A stretch of DNA of 64,000 bases from Coffea arabica. Lineage: Eukaryota > Streptophyta > Magnoliopsida > Gentianales > Rubiaceae. The number at the start of each line of letters is the position of its first letter. Position 1 is the first letter of the stretch. The notes beneath the pieces were generated by a model, which saw only the letters and a program-made list of their open reading frames with translations, did not search any database and was not told the origin of the DNA. Below are positions 1-29,744 of this stretch, piece by piece. Both the position numbers and the translations under genes were made by a program. The stretch is from the NCBI RefSeq assembly GCF_036785885.1, contig NC_092323.1, positions 4,442,501 to 4,506,500 on the forward strand, written 5' to 3'.

Positions 1-281
1 ACAGGTATTCCCTCACTGTTGAAAATTTCATTTCATCTTAAAATAATTTTCTTTTTGTTATAACACTGATGTCCATCCTTTCTCTTGAAGTTGATTTTGG
101 TGGTTTGCCAACTTGGTATCATTTAAATGTTTATTTATCTGAAGCATTGTGATTGAACATTCTTCTTTTCTCACTGTATTGCGGCTCTTATGGATCATGA
201 CTTCTTTTTATGTTGATCAAGATGTCCGCTGTTTCCATAGATAGTTGTTCAAATCTTTCTTACATTGTCTACTTTCTACAG

Positions 282-3200
282 AAAGCACATGTCCAGCAAT
301 TTGTGGCCACTGAAGATGCACTGAACAAAGCCTCTGAAGCTAGAAACATGAGCCAACAACTTTTAAAACGTCTGCATGGAACTGTTGATGCAGTTTCTTC
401 ACATTCACTCACCATTGGTGCAACTTCACAAAATATGAGCAGCCTAAGGCAACTTGAGGTAGAATGCTGCTGTATAGCTTTATCTAAAAGTTCATGAGCT
501 ATGCGTGATCTTTTAAAACATTTCTTGGATACCACCTTAACACAGTGATGGTGTGCAAATGAAACTGAAGCTGTAAATTTGGTTTTATGATTTAGCATTT
601 TAGCAGAGTGTGACAGACCACTAGCATTTCCTCACAATCACCTTTTTTGTTTTTTTTCCCTTTCCTTCTTTTGGGTATCTAGTGATTAACAGATTGTCTA
701 GTTGGGCTGCTTGCACTTTGGTTCTATTTACTTTTTTAAATATATTTTGGTTGACATTATCTGCGACAAGCAGTAATTTCAGTTTGTTGCTAATTTGTGC
801 ATGCTTCTCAGCTTTTCTCCTTTTTGTCCACAGCTGGAAGTTTGGGCTAAGGAAAGAGAAGCTGCTGGATCAAGGGCTAGCCTCAATACATTGATGTCCG
901 AAGTACAGCGTCTGAATAAATTATGTGCAGAGAGGAAAGAAGCTGAAGATTCTTTGAGAAAGAAGTGGAAAAAAATTGAAGAATTTGATGCCCGCAGATC
1001 TGAACTTGAATCCATATACACTGCATTACTTAAGGCAAACATGGTAGGCTTACTGTGCTCTCTCTCTCTCTCTCTCTCTCTACATTGATTAAGAGAACCT
1101 GATGGCATTAATTATATAGAGGCATGACAATTTCTGGCTCTGCATCCATTGTCTAGATGTAGATCAACTTTTACAATTTTACACTGTAAAAGAAATTATG
1201 GGCTTGTTCTGAATTGGTTCTGTTTGTTCTGAAAAGGAGAATCAGAATCCAAAAATACCCTTATGCTGATTCTGATTTTCAGCTTTGTTGCTCCAAAAAA
1301 GATAAAAGCAGATTTTGAAAAGCACTTGAGAACAGAAAAAAGTAGCTTTTTATAATCAGAAGCTAAAATTGGGTGTTGATGATCAATATAGGATAAGCCC
1401 TATATCTTGTCTATGCCATTACAGTCCAATTTGTATTCCGTAAAATTGAAGATGCGAATATCCTGACAAATAATTGAACAACACCTGGCAATATAGGTTT
1501 AGCTCTTGTTGGCAGTGACGTATTCATGCACATGATTTGGCCAGAGGGGCTTTCCCCTGGTATTACTGAAATTAGGATACCTAATATTCTAATAGCTTTT
1601 GTAGTTGATGTTCTTCAGACACTGCAGTCACCCATTACATTTGCAGTAAAGTGATTTTAGTTTCACTCACTGCAAGATATCTTATTTTTACATGATTTGT
1701 TTTTTAACATTCTAGGATGCTGCTGCTTTCTGGGGTCAGCAACCATTAGCTGCACGGGAATATGCATCAAGCACCATAATCCCTGCATGTAATGTAGTCT
1801 TGGACATATCAAACAATGCAAAAGATCTCATTGAGAGTGAAGTTTCAGCATTTTATCGAACTCCTGATAACAGCCTTTACATGCTTCCATCTACCCAGCA
1901 GGTATGGAATTTGAATAACTAGTATTCCTTTTTTTAGTTGAAATTGAATGACTAGTATTCCTTTTTTTGGTTGAAATTGAATAACTAGTAATTGCATGAA
2001 GAAAAGTTCCATCTTCTTGATGCCTCTTGTAAAACCATTTTTAGTAATTATTTTTGGCAGTTGCAAAAATATATTACTATTTTGCTTTTCGTAGTTGCAT
2101 CGTCTATTTTTAACTTGTCCCTTTTTCTTTCTGAGAAGGCACTCTTGGAGTCGATGTCTGCTAATGGATTAACTGGACCTGAAGCAGTTGCTGCTGCTGA
2201 AAAGAACGCTGCTCTTTTGACAGCCAGAGCTGGTGCAAGAGATCCATCAGCAATTCCATCCATATGCCGCATTTCTGCCGCCCTACAGTATCCTGCTGGT
2301 GAAATTTTTCATTCCTTAGATAAATGCGTTTCAATGTGTCATTGCCACGTTTTATATCCTTGCTGGATTTTGACCACTAATCAGCATCTTTTTGTATGCC
2401 ATTTCTTCACTGTTTAACAAGCGTCTTGTCAAGATGCTAGTATTAGGAGAACCTATTGCAAAATTGATATATTTTGCCTCCTGTAGTCCACAATTATATG
2501 GCTTAAGGCTTTTGTGCTAAGTTTGTGAAGTTGAACTATGGATGGATATCAAAGGTCTGAAATAAATTGTCCTCCTATGGTCGTAGTCCAGGATTAGGAA
2601 TCCAGTGACTGAATTATTTCTTACTATGAATAGTCTAAGAGTTAAATTTCTGATTTTTCTGAGTCTGTAAGTGTTATATGTGATGGGAAAGGTGTGAATT
2701 GATAAATAGGGAGGATTTTTTTTTTGTCAAATAAATAGGGAAGATTAATTATGAAGTTTCTGTCTCGCTTCAATGAGGTTAACTTTTCTATGTTCATAAG
2801 GTATGTTTTATGGCAGAAAACTGTTCATTCTTTACCTGAAATTTTGTGTAAATGCTGAGATATTGTGTTTCTGAAGGGGCTCAGTTGTTAATAATGATTA
2901 TATTCATCAGACTTGACGTAGTTTGTGGCCGGCTGCTGGTGGAATTACAAGGAAGCACTTTTTTGACTCACTCCTTTTTTTTTCACTTTTATCATTCTTG
3001 TAGTGAATTTAGTCCTATTTTGCTGAAAATTCCCTGCATGCAACAAAAATCTGAATTTATAATCTTTGCAAATTTCATGAAAATAATATATTCTGCTGAA
3101 GGAGTGCTTGATAAATAAGAATCTTTTCAGTATTTAAGGTCTTGTTCGTTGATATATGTCCAAGTTGGTTTATCATTCTAGGTCACTCATGGAATTTACT

Positions 3201-4513
3201 TTAGTGCTGATTGTTTGATCAGAATTTGCACAGATTGGTAATTTTAGTTCTGTTAGTGCTGCATGCAGACTGACTCAGACTTTACTGTTAGGTTTGGAAG
3301 GTCCAGATGCAAGCTTAGCTTCAATTTTGGAATCTATGGAGTTTTGCTTGAAGCTCCGGGGCTCTGAGGCTAGTGTATTGGAAGAGTTAGCAAATGCCAT
3401 CAATTTGGTTCATAAAAGAAGGGATCTTGTTGAGAGTGGTCATGCGTTGTTACATCATGCCCACCGGGTACAACAAGAATATGAAAGGTAGAGCTAGTTC
3501 TAATTGTTTCTAGATGTTATGGAATGCCAATTTTCAGTTGGTAATATATCCATGATTATTAGTTCTAGACATTAAATGGAATTTAGTTCCTCCAGAATCT
3601 TCATGAACTATTTTGCTCAATTATTCTGTAAGATATTGGTTTGTAACATTTTTCCCCTTATCTTTTAAACAAGCATGGTGTGCATTGCAAACAATGCACT
3701 AAGTGCCATGCAAGGAGTGTATGGAAAGCCATTTTGTGCTTTATTATCCTCTTATGCATCCTGGAGACAGACAATATTTAAGTGCACATGTTGGCTTCCA
3801 AAGTGCTTACATTAAAGAAAAGACAAGCACTTTGCCATAAAATCTTTTGTTGCATGTCTCTTCTTGCTGAACTTGGCACTAACATGGCTCTGATGGTTTT
3901 CTTATTCTTTTGAAGGACAACGAATTACTGTTTAAATTTGGCTTCTGAACAAGAGAAAACAATTACAGAGAAGTGGTTACCTGAACTAAGGAATGCAGTT
4001 TTAAATGCTCAAAAGTGCCTTGACGATTGCACATATGTCAGGGGCTTGGTGAGTTTTTTGCTCCTCTTGAATCATTTTCTTTTTTTTGGATATCTCTAAT
4101 TGTAATATATTACTTGCAGGTGTTAAGTAGAACTTGGCTCTAACCTTTCGTTTAAGTACTTTAAGCAATGAACTATTTATTCCATGAGTTGAATTGTGCT
4201 GTTGCTAGATAGATGAATCACGTAGTTGTAATTGTCATTGTTGAGCCCATGTCTGTTCCCGCCCTCCCCTCATTTCCTGGTTCTGTTTTGATTCAAAGAC
4301 ATTCTTGTTCACCATTGATCTGGTCTTCTACAAAATTCCAGTTGTTTTATCTTATCAAGTAGCTTATTGTTGTACTTCCTGCAGCTTGATGAATGGTGGG
4401 AGCAACCGGCTTCAACTGTTGTTGACTGGGTTACGGTTGATGGCCAAAATGTTGATGTTTGGCATAAGCATGTCAAGCAGCTTCTAGCATTTTATGACAA
4501 GGTTTATGAATAA
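282..4513 (+). CDS. AUG5: AUGMIN subunit 5, C-terminal part (5' end outside window)
   Basis: Exons read as 282-458, 834-1043, 1716-1901, 2139-2298, 3292-3487, 3916-4048 and 4385-4513 (stop TAA). Joined they give 396 residues in one frame with GT-AG borders. The protein is largely helical and coiled-coil-like, ending with [19 protein letters not shown] and KQLLAFYDK, which I recognise as the AUG5 C terminus. Family knowledge: augmin is an eight-subunit complex that recruits gamma-tubulin to existing microtubules in the spindle, phragmoplast and cortical array; AUG5 is one of its coiled-coil subunits. Full-length AUG5 is near 780 residues, so roughly half is here. Bases 1-4 (acag before gtatt) may be the end of the preceding exon. 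The 3' UTR probably runs a few hundred bases past 4513. No frame break is seen. Confidence 0.93.
1058..1081. repeat. (CT)12 microsatellite
   Basis: A run of alternating CT lies just inside an AUG5 intron, 15 bases after the donor at 1044. It is an ordinary simple repeat and probably length-variable between individuals. Confidence 0.9.
1913..1990. repeat. 33-bp tandem duplication in AUG5 intron
   Basis: Two near-identical 33-base units (1913-1945 and 1946-1978, two differences) are followed by a partial third copy at 1979-1990. Each unit begins gaat(a/g)actagtattcc and continues with a T run. The array starts 11 bases after a splice donor, so copy-number change would alter intron length only. 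Confidence 0.85.
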
Positions 4514-6017
4514 ATCTTTTGTATGGTCAGCATCTCTCAGATTTTCGTGCAAACTTGGATAACATTAAATTAACACCTCCTTGATGCTGTTTAAGAAGTC
4601 CTTGTAGACCTGGAAAACAGAGGATGGCAGCAACTGTAAGAGCAAAATCCTTTTATGGTTGGCAAGAGAGGGAAATGACACAGGGTAAACTGGAACAGCC
4701 AAAACCTAAGGCTGAGAAGCAGTTGGATTATGGGACATTATTGTTTTCAGATTTGTTATAATTCATTTCCCTTGCTGCCCTGTATAGATGATTCTTCCTC
4801 TGGAAGGCTCTTTTGTATATTAGGCCTGGCAGTTCTTCTGGTTTCTCCCCTAGGCAACATTCTAATTTGTTGCGGCTTGATATCGCAAGTCAGTGTGCTT
4901 TAAAGCCTAACTATAAAGAGTTATCGTTGATTTCTGATTCATTTGCTAATTGCTCCAATGTCAATTTCTTGAGCGTGGATGTGCTCCAATGTAATTCTTC
5001 TTTGACGTTTTGGAACTTCTCGCAGTGCTATATTTTAAGCTTTTGCCATGCACCCATGCAGAGAAGTTTGTACGTGTCTCGTGTTATGACTTTTAACCGC
5101 CTCTCGTCTTTTGTCTATGTACGGTTACAGCAAAATGAAGAGGCGGCGCGCAATAACACATGGTATTTTATTGAAGAAAATTAATCGTCCAACCACAGAT
5201 CAGGCCTGTGCAGCCCACAACTGCCTGACAATCCAAAAGTCTTTTTCAAAATAAAAATTGTTGTAAAGGCTCTTTAGTTATCTATCTGATTGAGTCAAAA
5301 AAATTTCACTGTCCGGGGGCCGTTAGATCGATGCCACATCCAGCATACAGTATGGATTGTGCCATCGTTTAGATGCGTTCATCGCTTCATCCTTGGCGCT
5401 ATACTTTTTCAATAGTAAAACGTACGGTAAAGATTAAAAGTTAAAATCTTTATTTAACCCGCTGGCTCATCAAGACGAGAAAGATCAACAGATCATCAAC
5501 AGTCCCATGTAAATTTTTCATTGCATGTGTATCGGTAAATAACAGCTTGAATTTTCAAGTCGGGGATTAGGTTTTTGCATATCATGTGCACGACGACGTA
5601 TGGACCTTTAAAATCAACCGTTTTGGTCCAGACGGCACTAGAAGACAACTAACAGTCACAGGAAGTTTGAGTCCGGAATTCGATGGAGCTTTCCACAGCT
5701 TCTGAGTACAGGAATTCGATGGTGTTTTTTCTTTTTTGGTATGAACCACATATATTTGCATTAGTTTTACGATCCGAGACTAATTCTGTTGGAATCGAGT
5801 CGACTCACTCGTGGGAGATACTCTCCCAATATTGTCTTTTTTATTTTTAGAAGATTCGAATTCGAGACCTTATGATTAACGAATTAATCTTGTTGAAATT
5901 GAGTTGGACTTCTTGTTAGAAAAAAAAAACTCATTCTTTTCATTTTCATGAGTTTCAAACTCAGAGACTTTATGATTAAGAAATGCAAGTCCCTTTCACT
6001 TGCACCAACATCTGTCG

Positions 6018-6086
6018 GGATTCGACGGGTGCTTTCCAATGACCTGTGGGAGGAATTCGATGGTGCTTTCCAATGCTCTATGGGAG
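6018..6086. repeat. 35-bp imperfect tandem duplication
   Basis: Units at 6018-6052 and 6053-6086 share g(g/a)attcga, ggtgctttccaatg and tgggag. Two more diverged copies of the first half lie at about 5676 and 5704, so the motif was duplicated locally more than once. No coding or structural role is evident. Confidence 0.7.
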
Positions 6087-6519
6087 GTTGCAAGTGGAAC
6101 TAATCTCAAAAGTTTCAATTTGGTGCTTATTTGATGCAAAGGGGAGAAGCTTCCCAAAATGCAAATGATTTATGCTTGCTCGTGTCTTGGTAAAAGTTCT
6201 GTGGTAGCTTTGGCTTTGGCTCGGTCTGGAAATTAGAAGGGTTTAACTCTGGAAACCGTCATTGGAATTTCAATTTTAAGGACCAAAACAAAGAAATGAA
6301 AATCTCATATTAACGGATATAACCATGGTTAAATGTTTATTGGAAGAGAAAGAATTTTGAATTTAAAAAATTCGCCATAATGATGTGGACCAATGGATCT
6401 ACTAGATATAGATGGAATTCACCCAAATTTTTACTAGAAAAGAATTATACCAAGCATTATCAACCAATTTTGTAATAAAGGACGAACTTTCTAATATCGG
6501 CTGGTAGCCTATTATATAA

Positions 6520-6660
6520 TCACGTCTTTTTTTTAGAATAATTATTATAATATATATTTTTTTGTGATATGATATATGTGAAATAAAAATTATAATTTGG
6601 CATATAAAAACGTGTTTATAATGCAAATAAAATAATATGTGAAATAATTACTTACAAAAA
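6520..6660. mobile_element. Decayed MITE-like fragment, gtgatgtgatgtatgtg-core family
   Basis: The stretch contains gtgatatgatatatgtg followed by aaataaaaatta and ends with aaataatatgtgaaataatta, matching the internal core of better preserved elements at 43107, 43445, 53086 and 60985. The terminal tgtttggat repeats are not recognisable, so this is an eroded copy. Confidence 0.5.
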
Positions 6661-7886
6661 GAAAAAAATAAAATAATTGTTGTATCTTCAAATAAAAACA
6701 ATAAAGAAAAAGGAAAAGAAAGCGATATTTGACTCTCCCGGCTGTCATCCAACTCCAAAAGAGCTTACAAACAACTCCCGTGAAGATGATGGTGACCGTC
6801 ACCCCAACTGTTTAACACCCACCCGTGACTGGGAGTCCAGCGCCAGGAATGCCAGTATGCCACAAAAGGTGTAAATCCCTCCATGACAAAAAACCATCAA
6901 CTCCAGAGTCCAGCCTTTAGAAGTTCTCTCACCGTCATCACTTTCTACTGACGTACAACGTTCGAATCATATCTCGGCCTGGCCAATGACACAAAGCCAG
7001 AAATATGTGCTATTCCACAGCACCTGCTGGCTAGGATAAAGACTGACATCATTGCAGGACTATCAGCTGCAGAAGAATGTATTCTAGCTACCTGAGTCAC
7101 TAATGCTGCTAGCTTTTTTGTCGAATTTTAATTGTCATTCGCGTAATATCAAAAAACTGTGTATACAAAATAAATTCGTCTCCTCCATTTTGTGTCTGTA
7201 CAACTTGCATCTAATTAAGGAATGTGTTTTAATTGGACTTTCTTGAGAGAATGGTGAAGTCTTTTTTTTTTTGTTGAAACAGGTTCGCCAGCAGGAAAAG
7301 GTGCACAAGAAGAATGCTATCATTCATGGTCTAAATTGCTCCATTCCATGACATTCTTACCTGCTCAAAGTTTTGCGACCAAAACGTCCAAAATCTTTCA
7401 CATGAATGTACTAATTATATCAAACCATATCTTCAACAGTGAAGGAATGTGTTGCCGCCTTTATAACTCGGAAAAACATGCCCGTTCATTTGTGGTTGCT
7501 AACTTGGTAGTTGCTAGGTGTGGACAGAGGAGCCATGCACGCAGCACCTCTTCCCATATGGTTGTTGTTAGACTGGGTACGTGATAAAAGAGTCCATGAA
7601 TTTCGTGGCTGCTATTAGACTCTCGTGAACCAACTGGGTCCTAACTGTTCCCCTGTGGCCATTCCTAATCATCAAGAACTCTATAAAATTAGTCAAGTTA
7701 AAAAGCCAACACTGCATATCTGGACAATGACTTTCTTTCTTGCTTTCTGTGCCTGCTGAGTCCCGAAGCTTCTTCTTTGTAAGAGTACAATGGTATGTAT
7801 TCGGAAAACCAGTTGCTGATTGAAGAAGGTGGTTCACAGGTTTCAACATGATGGCATAAATATGCGTGTTGGTTTTCAATTAGTAC

Positions 7887-7893
7887 TATAAAA
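7887..7893 (+). promoter_or_regulatory. Candidate TATA box of the Ole e 1-like gene
   Basis: The motif tataaaa lies 158 bases before the ATG at 8051. A start of transcription about 30 bases downstream would leave a leader of roughly 130 bases, a normal plant 5' UTR. The call rests on sequence match and spacing only. Confidence 0.5.
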
Positions 7894-8050
7894 GTTAAAG
7901 GTAGGGCACAGTTTCTCATTTCAGACAAATATAAGAATACAAGGTGTAGCACTCGGATTAGGCTGAACTTCATAAAGGAAGAGCCTGAGCCCTTCTATAC
8001 AAACCTATCTGATCAGCCCTGTTGCTCAGAAACACTAGAAATTCTGAAGG

Positions 8051-9334
8051 ATGTTGTTAGGTCGTCGGAGGTTATCGCTGGTGTGTAGATTAATCTTTTT
8101 CATCAGTTTTGTATCGTCGGAGGCTAGAACCCCAGAGAAGCTTCCATCTGCAGTGGTTGTTGGCGCCGTCTATTGTGACACATGCTTCCAGCAAGGTTTC
8201 TCAAAGGATAGCCACTTCATTTCAGGTTTCTTTTTCGACTTCTTGAACTCTAAGTTCTTATTTATTATTGAACTGCTGATGATATTGTCAAAATTTTGCT
8301 CAGGTGCATCTGTTGCAGTCGAATGTGGAGATGAGAATTCAAAACCAAGTTTTCGTGAAGTAGCAAAGACTAACGAGCATGGAGAATTTAAAGTACATCT
8401 GCCTTTGTCGGTGAGCAAACATGTCAAGAAAATCAAAGGATGCTCTGTCAAGCTGATAAGTAGCAGTGAACCTTACTGTGCTGTGGCCTCAACTGCAACT
8501 TCATCTTCAGTCCACCTCAAGTCAAGAAAGGACGGGACACACATTTTCTCAGCCGGGTTTTTCTCATTCAAGCCTCTTAATCAGCCAGCACTATGTGTTC
8601 AAAAACCAATCATTAGCAGATCAAATGAGCTGCCAAATACTGCAAAGTTGACATCAATCTCAGACCCCGATGATCCAAACTTTTCTCCCCCAATTCAAGA
8701 TCCACCCACATCAGATCCACTTCCGGTAGTTGGGAATTATGTTCCACCTCTTCCACAGCTACCCAACGTGCCATCTTTGCCTACACTTCCTCCTCTGCCG
8801 CCTCTTCCCGGACTACCAAATACCCCAGTGCCAGCTGGAAAGCCGTCAATATCCAATAACTCTCCAGTAACATCTGAATCCTCATACGAAAAGGTTGCTC
8901 AACCGAGTATTTTCAACCCAATACCATTACCGCCAAACCCATTGCTCCCACCACCTTCCTTGTTTCCTCCAATTCCGAATCCATTTCAGCCTCCACCTTC
9001 AATACTTCCTCCGGTCATTCCATCACCTCCACCTTCAATTTCCCCCCCAATATTTCCTTCACCTCCACCGTCCATATTCCCTCCCATTTTTCCTTCCCCT
9101 CCTACACCTCCACCTTCCATATTCCCTCCCATTTTTCCTTCCCCTCCTGCACCTCCACGTTCACTATTTCCGCCACTTGTTCCTTTGCCAGGTTTAACTC
9201 CCTCTCCTCCACCACCGTCACCACCATCCTTTCCTCTCCCTCCATTTCCATTCCAACCAGTTCCTGGCCTCCCTGGACCTGGAGTGCCTCCTGCAGTCCC
9301 TTCATCTTCTGATTCAGAGAAAAGCTCTCCTTAA
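8051..9334 (+). CDS. Pollen Ole e 1/extensin-like proline-rich secreted protein
   Basis: Two exons are inferred, 8051-8225 and 8304-9334, giving 401 residues. Residues 1-25 form a basic, then hydrophobic signal peptide (RRRLSLVCRLIFFISFVSS). An Ole e 1-type beta-sandwich follows (GAVYCDTC, VAVECGDENSK, TNEHGEFKVHLP, GCSVKLISS, CAVAS), with cysteines at family positions. The C-terminal half is about 200 residues rich in proline, with PPPS, SPPP and IFPPIFPSPP repeats. Family knowledge: such chimeric proteins go to the cell wall, and some are pollen or root-hair wall proteins; no enzyme activity is expected. The intron at 8226-8303 has good GT and CAG borders, but is 78 bases long and has no stop, so the unspliced transcript also stays in frame. 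Which form dominates is unknown. Arabidopsis At5g15780 is, from memory, of this type. Confidence 0.85.
   Translation: MLLGRRRLSLVCRLIFFISFVSSEARTPEKLPSAVVVGAVYCDTCFQQGFSKDSHFISGFFFDFLNSKFLFIIELLMILSKFCSGASVAVECGDENSKPSFREVAKTNEHGEFKVHLPLSVSKHVKKIKGCSVKLISSSEPYCAVASTATSSSVHLKSRKDGTHIFSAGFFSFKPLNQPALCVQKPIISRSNELPNTAKLTSISDPDDPNFSPPIQDPPTSDPLPVVGNYVPPLPQLPNVPSLPTLPPLPPLPGLPNTPVPAGKPSISNNSPVTSESSYEKVAQPSIFNPIPLPPNPLLPPPSLFPPIPNPFQPPPSILPPVIPSPPPSISPPIFPSPPPSIFPPIFPSPPTPPPSIFPPIFPSPPAPPRSLFPPLVPLPGLTPSPPPPSPPSFPLPPFPFQPVPGLPGPGVPPAVPSSSDSEKSSP
9071..9160. repeat. 45-bp coding minisatellite in proline-rich domain
   Basis: Two almost identical 45-base units start at 9071 and 9116, each with tccatattccctcccatttt and then tccttcccctcct. 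They encode the repeated peptide SIFPPIFPSPP plus a short linker. The period is a multiple of three, so expansion or contraction keeps the frame. Confidence 0.85.
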
Positions 9335-11200
9335 TTAATCTAAATGTAGCAGAAATTTTACATCCTCTTTTTTTTTTTTTTGGGTTCTTATATATTTACT
9401 TGTTTTCTTTCCCTTTTGCAACGTTAAAATGATGTTCTGATAATCCTAGTTGGGCAGATGTATAAAGCCATCAGTTTCTATATGAACTCTGACTACTGTA
9501 ACTAAAATAAAGGTATACGATTTTAGATAACTGGGGGGGAGGTGATTTTATCTTGGTTCCTGGCTGCTGAACTCAAGATGATTTCTGTTTGCACTAGAAT
9601 ATCGCACACGTATGTATTTTCCCATTTTAGTTTGCATCGTGCAGAATGTCTAGGCGAATTATACTAGCTGATTAACGTACCAAACATTGGCCCTGTGAAT
9701 TTTAATGTCTAAGACTGAAATTCCAAAACTTTCTGCGTGAAATCATGTTCAAAATGGTATCGAGCTTGCTATAATCACTTGGCAGAAAACTGATGCCAGG
9801 GGCAATGCTGTTGAAATACTCCCTGCGTTTCTTTGTACACAAAATTTATGTGGGACGGAGAGAAGATTATAGTAGTATAATCCACAAACTCCATCCTAAG
9901 TTGTCACAAAAGTACTTGAATGTAATCGAGCATGAATGACATACATCTTACCGAAGACAAGCACTGATATGATATGGTGATTCTGGAACCTGTGGTAAAT
10001 TCTTGAGCTATAGGCATCAATTTGATAATATTGACAACTTGCTGCACATATCAGATTTTCCAGGCTTCTCTTTGCTGGTGAAAAACATTCTCTGCGTGTT
10101 ACTCGCATAGGAAATGAACAGGAGCTGATGAAAGAACAATAAAAATAAAATCAAACAAAGAAATGTTTTCATTCATCGTTACAATTTGATATCATTTTAT
10201 CTTCTATTGCGAGCATTTTTAGTTGAGATGACATTTTATTATATCTCCTAGAAGACTTTAGTCTTCTCATCATGAAATACTTACATATTAAATGAAAACT
10301 CGATCTTTTTATTTATTTTATTTTTTTACTTCAATCACTAAAACTTAAACATTAAAAAAAGTGGATCAAAATCCAATGAGCATAATGAGCTTGAGTTAAT
10401 TAACTTTGCATGTAGGTTCTATTATTCACATTTTTTTTTTACAATGTAATTTGCCACATGACAAAAAGATTCATAGTTTACTTGACAGAAGGTTACAATA
10501 GTTAAATTAGTAGGTTTCTAAATCGAAATTGGACATTACACGCGCACATGCTATCATCCATATTTCCATAAGTGGAAAAAAAGAGAGAGAATAGAATGGG
10601 AGGCGGGAGGAAAAAATTTTGAAAATTCTCTTGTTTGGATTGGTATTTTTTTGGAGAAAATTTTTTAAATTTTCTGTAAATATTCTTTTTGCATATTTTT
10701 TAATTATTCTTTTATTTTGCATATGTCACTCCTAAAAAATATATCACTATAGCTTTTCCTAAAAAAAAAATCCAAACAACTTCTTAAGAATATACTACAG
10801 TGTAATTTTTTCCAAAAAAAAAAAAAATACAGTCCAAAAATATACTACTACCACGAAACTTTTTTTTTTTTTTTTTCGCTTTTCTATTTTGAAGGGGAAT
10901 ATTCAAGACTGACTTGCAGATTAAGCAAAATGCTTACGCATGCTCTTCCACGAGACTCGTGTATGTGTCTGATTTCTTTCCCAAACCGCCTAACATACAT
11001 CGTTATCACGCTCGGTATAAGAACCTGGTGAAAGGGAAAAAAAAAAAATCAAGGGACCTGAAGAATTTGGTCGTAGGAGTAAAACTAAAGGACTATTTCA
11101 ATTCCTTTTCCTCACTAAACCCTTCCCACTTAAATCATCATTTCTTCCTCTCCAGTCTCGTAAATATTTCTGATTTCTTCCTTCCTGTTTCCCTCACCGG
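9335..11200. other. Spacer between Ole e 1-like gene and BIG
   Basis: The first few hundred bases are 3' UTR of the upstream gene. The rest is AT-rich with long A or T runs (10700-10880). A short inverted-repeat element lies at 10631-10780. The last 100 to 250 bases before 11277 are pyrimidine-rich and are probably the BIG leader. No gene is seen. Confidence 0.6.
10631..10780. mobile_element. MITE-like element with ttgtttggatt termini
   Basis: The left end reads ttgtttggattggta and the right end is the inverse, aaatccaaacaa, about 150 bases apart. The interior is AT-rich and has catatgtcactcc and atatcactatag. It has the same tip motif as the family at 43107, 43445, 53086 and 60985 but a different interior, so it is either a distant relative or a convergent tip. 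Confidence 0.45.
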
Positions 11201-11243
11201 CGACGAGAGCTCTCTGCTTTCCAACAGCATTTACATTTCTCTA

Positions 11244-11252
11244 ATGCACTGA
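11244..11252 (+). promoter_or_regulatory. Two-codon upstream ORF (ATG CAC TGA) in BIG leader
   Basis: The triplets ATG, CAC and TGA sit at 11244-11252, 24 bases before the BIG start codon, in sequence that is probably transcribed leader. Minimal uORFs can lower initiation at the main start. No transcript start could be located, so transcription of this position is inferred. Confidence 0.5.
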
Positions 11253-11276
11253 TCGCTTGCTTTCCGCGTCGGAGTC

Positions 11277-29744
<18,468 letters not shown>

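Larger units (their letters stand above)
4514..7880. other. Spacer between AUG5 and Ole e 1-like gene, no gene seen
   Basis: The left end is AUG5 3' UTR. Beyond that I see only AT-rich sequence with short, unrelated open frames; the 123-codon frame at 4813-5184 has no recognisable domain and no splice support. The stretch holds a short repeat family built on gaattcgatggtgctttcca (5676-5726 and 6018-6086) and a decayed MITE-like stretch near 6520-6660. Confidence 0.6.

Noticed and set aside
4813-5184. 123-codon open frame after AUG5
   Set aside because: No recognisable domain, no splice or promoter support; most likely 3' UTR or spacer sequence.
7250-7330. Possible exon with a good acceptor (gaaacag) in the spacer
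   Set aside because: Short frame with no donor or partner exon and no family match.
8895-9197. 100-codon frame rich in H and L within the proline-rich gene
   Set aside because: It is the alternate frame of the proline codon repeats.
10914-11252. 112-codon open frame just before BIG
   Set aside because: It overlaps the likely BIG leader, has low-complexity content and no family signature; only the terminal ATG CAC TGA was kept as a uORF candidate.
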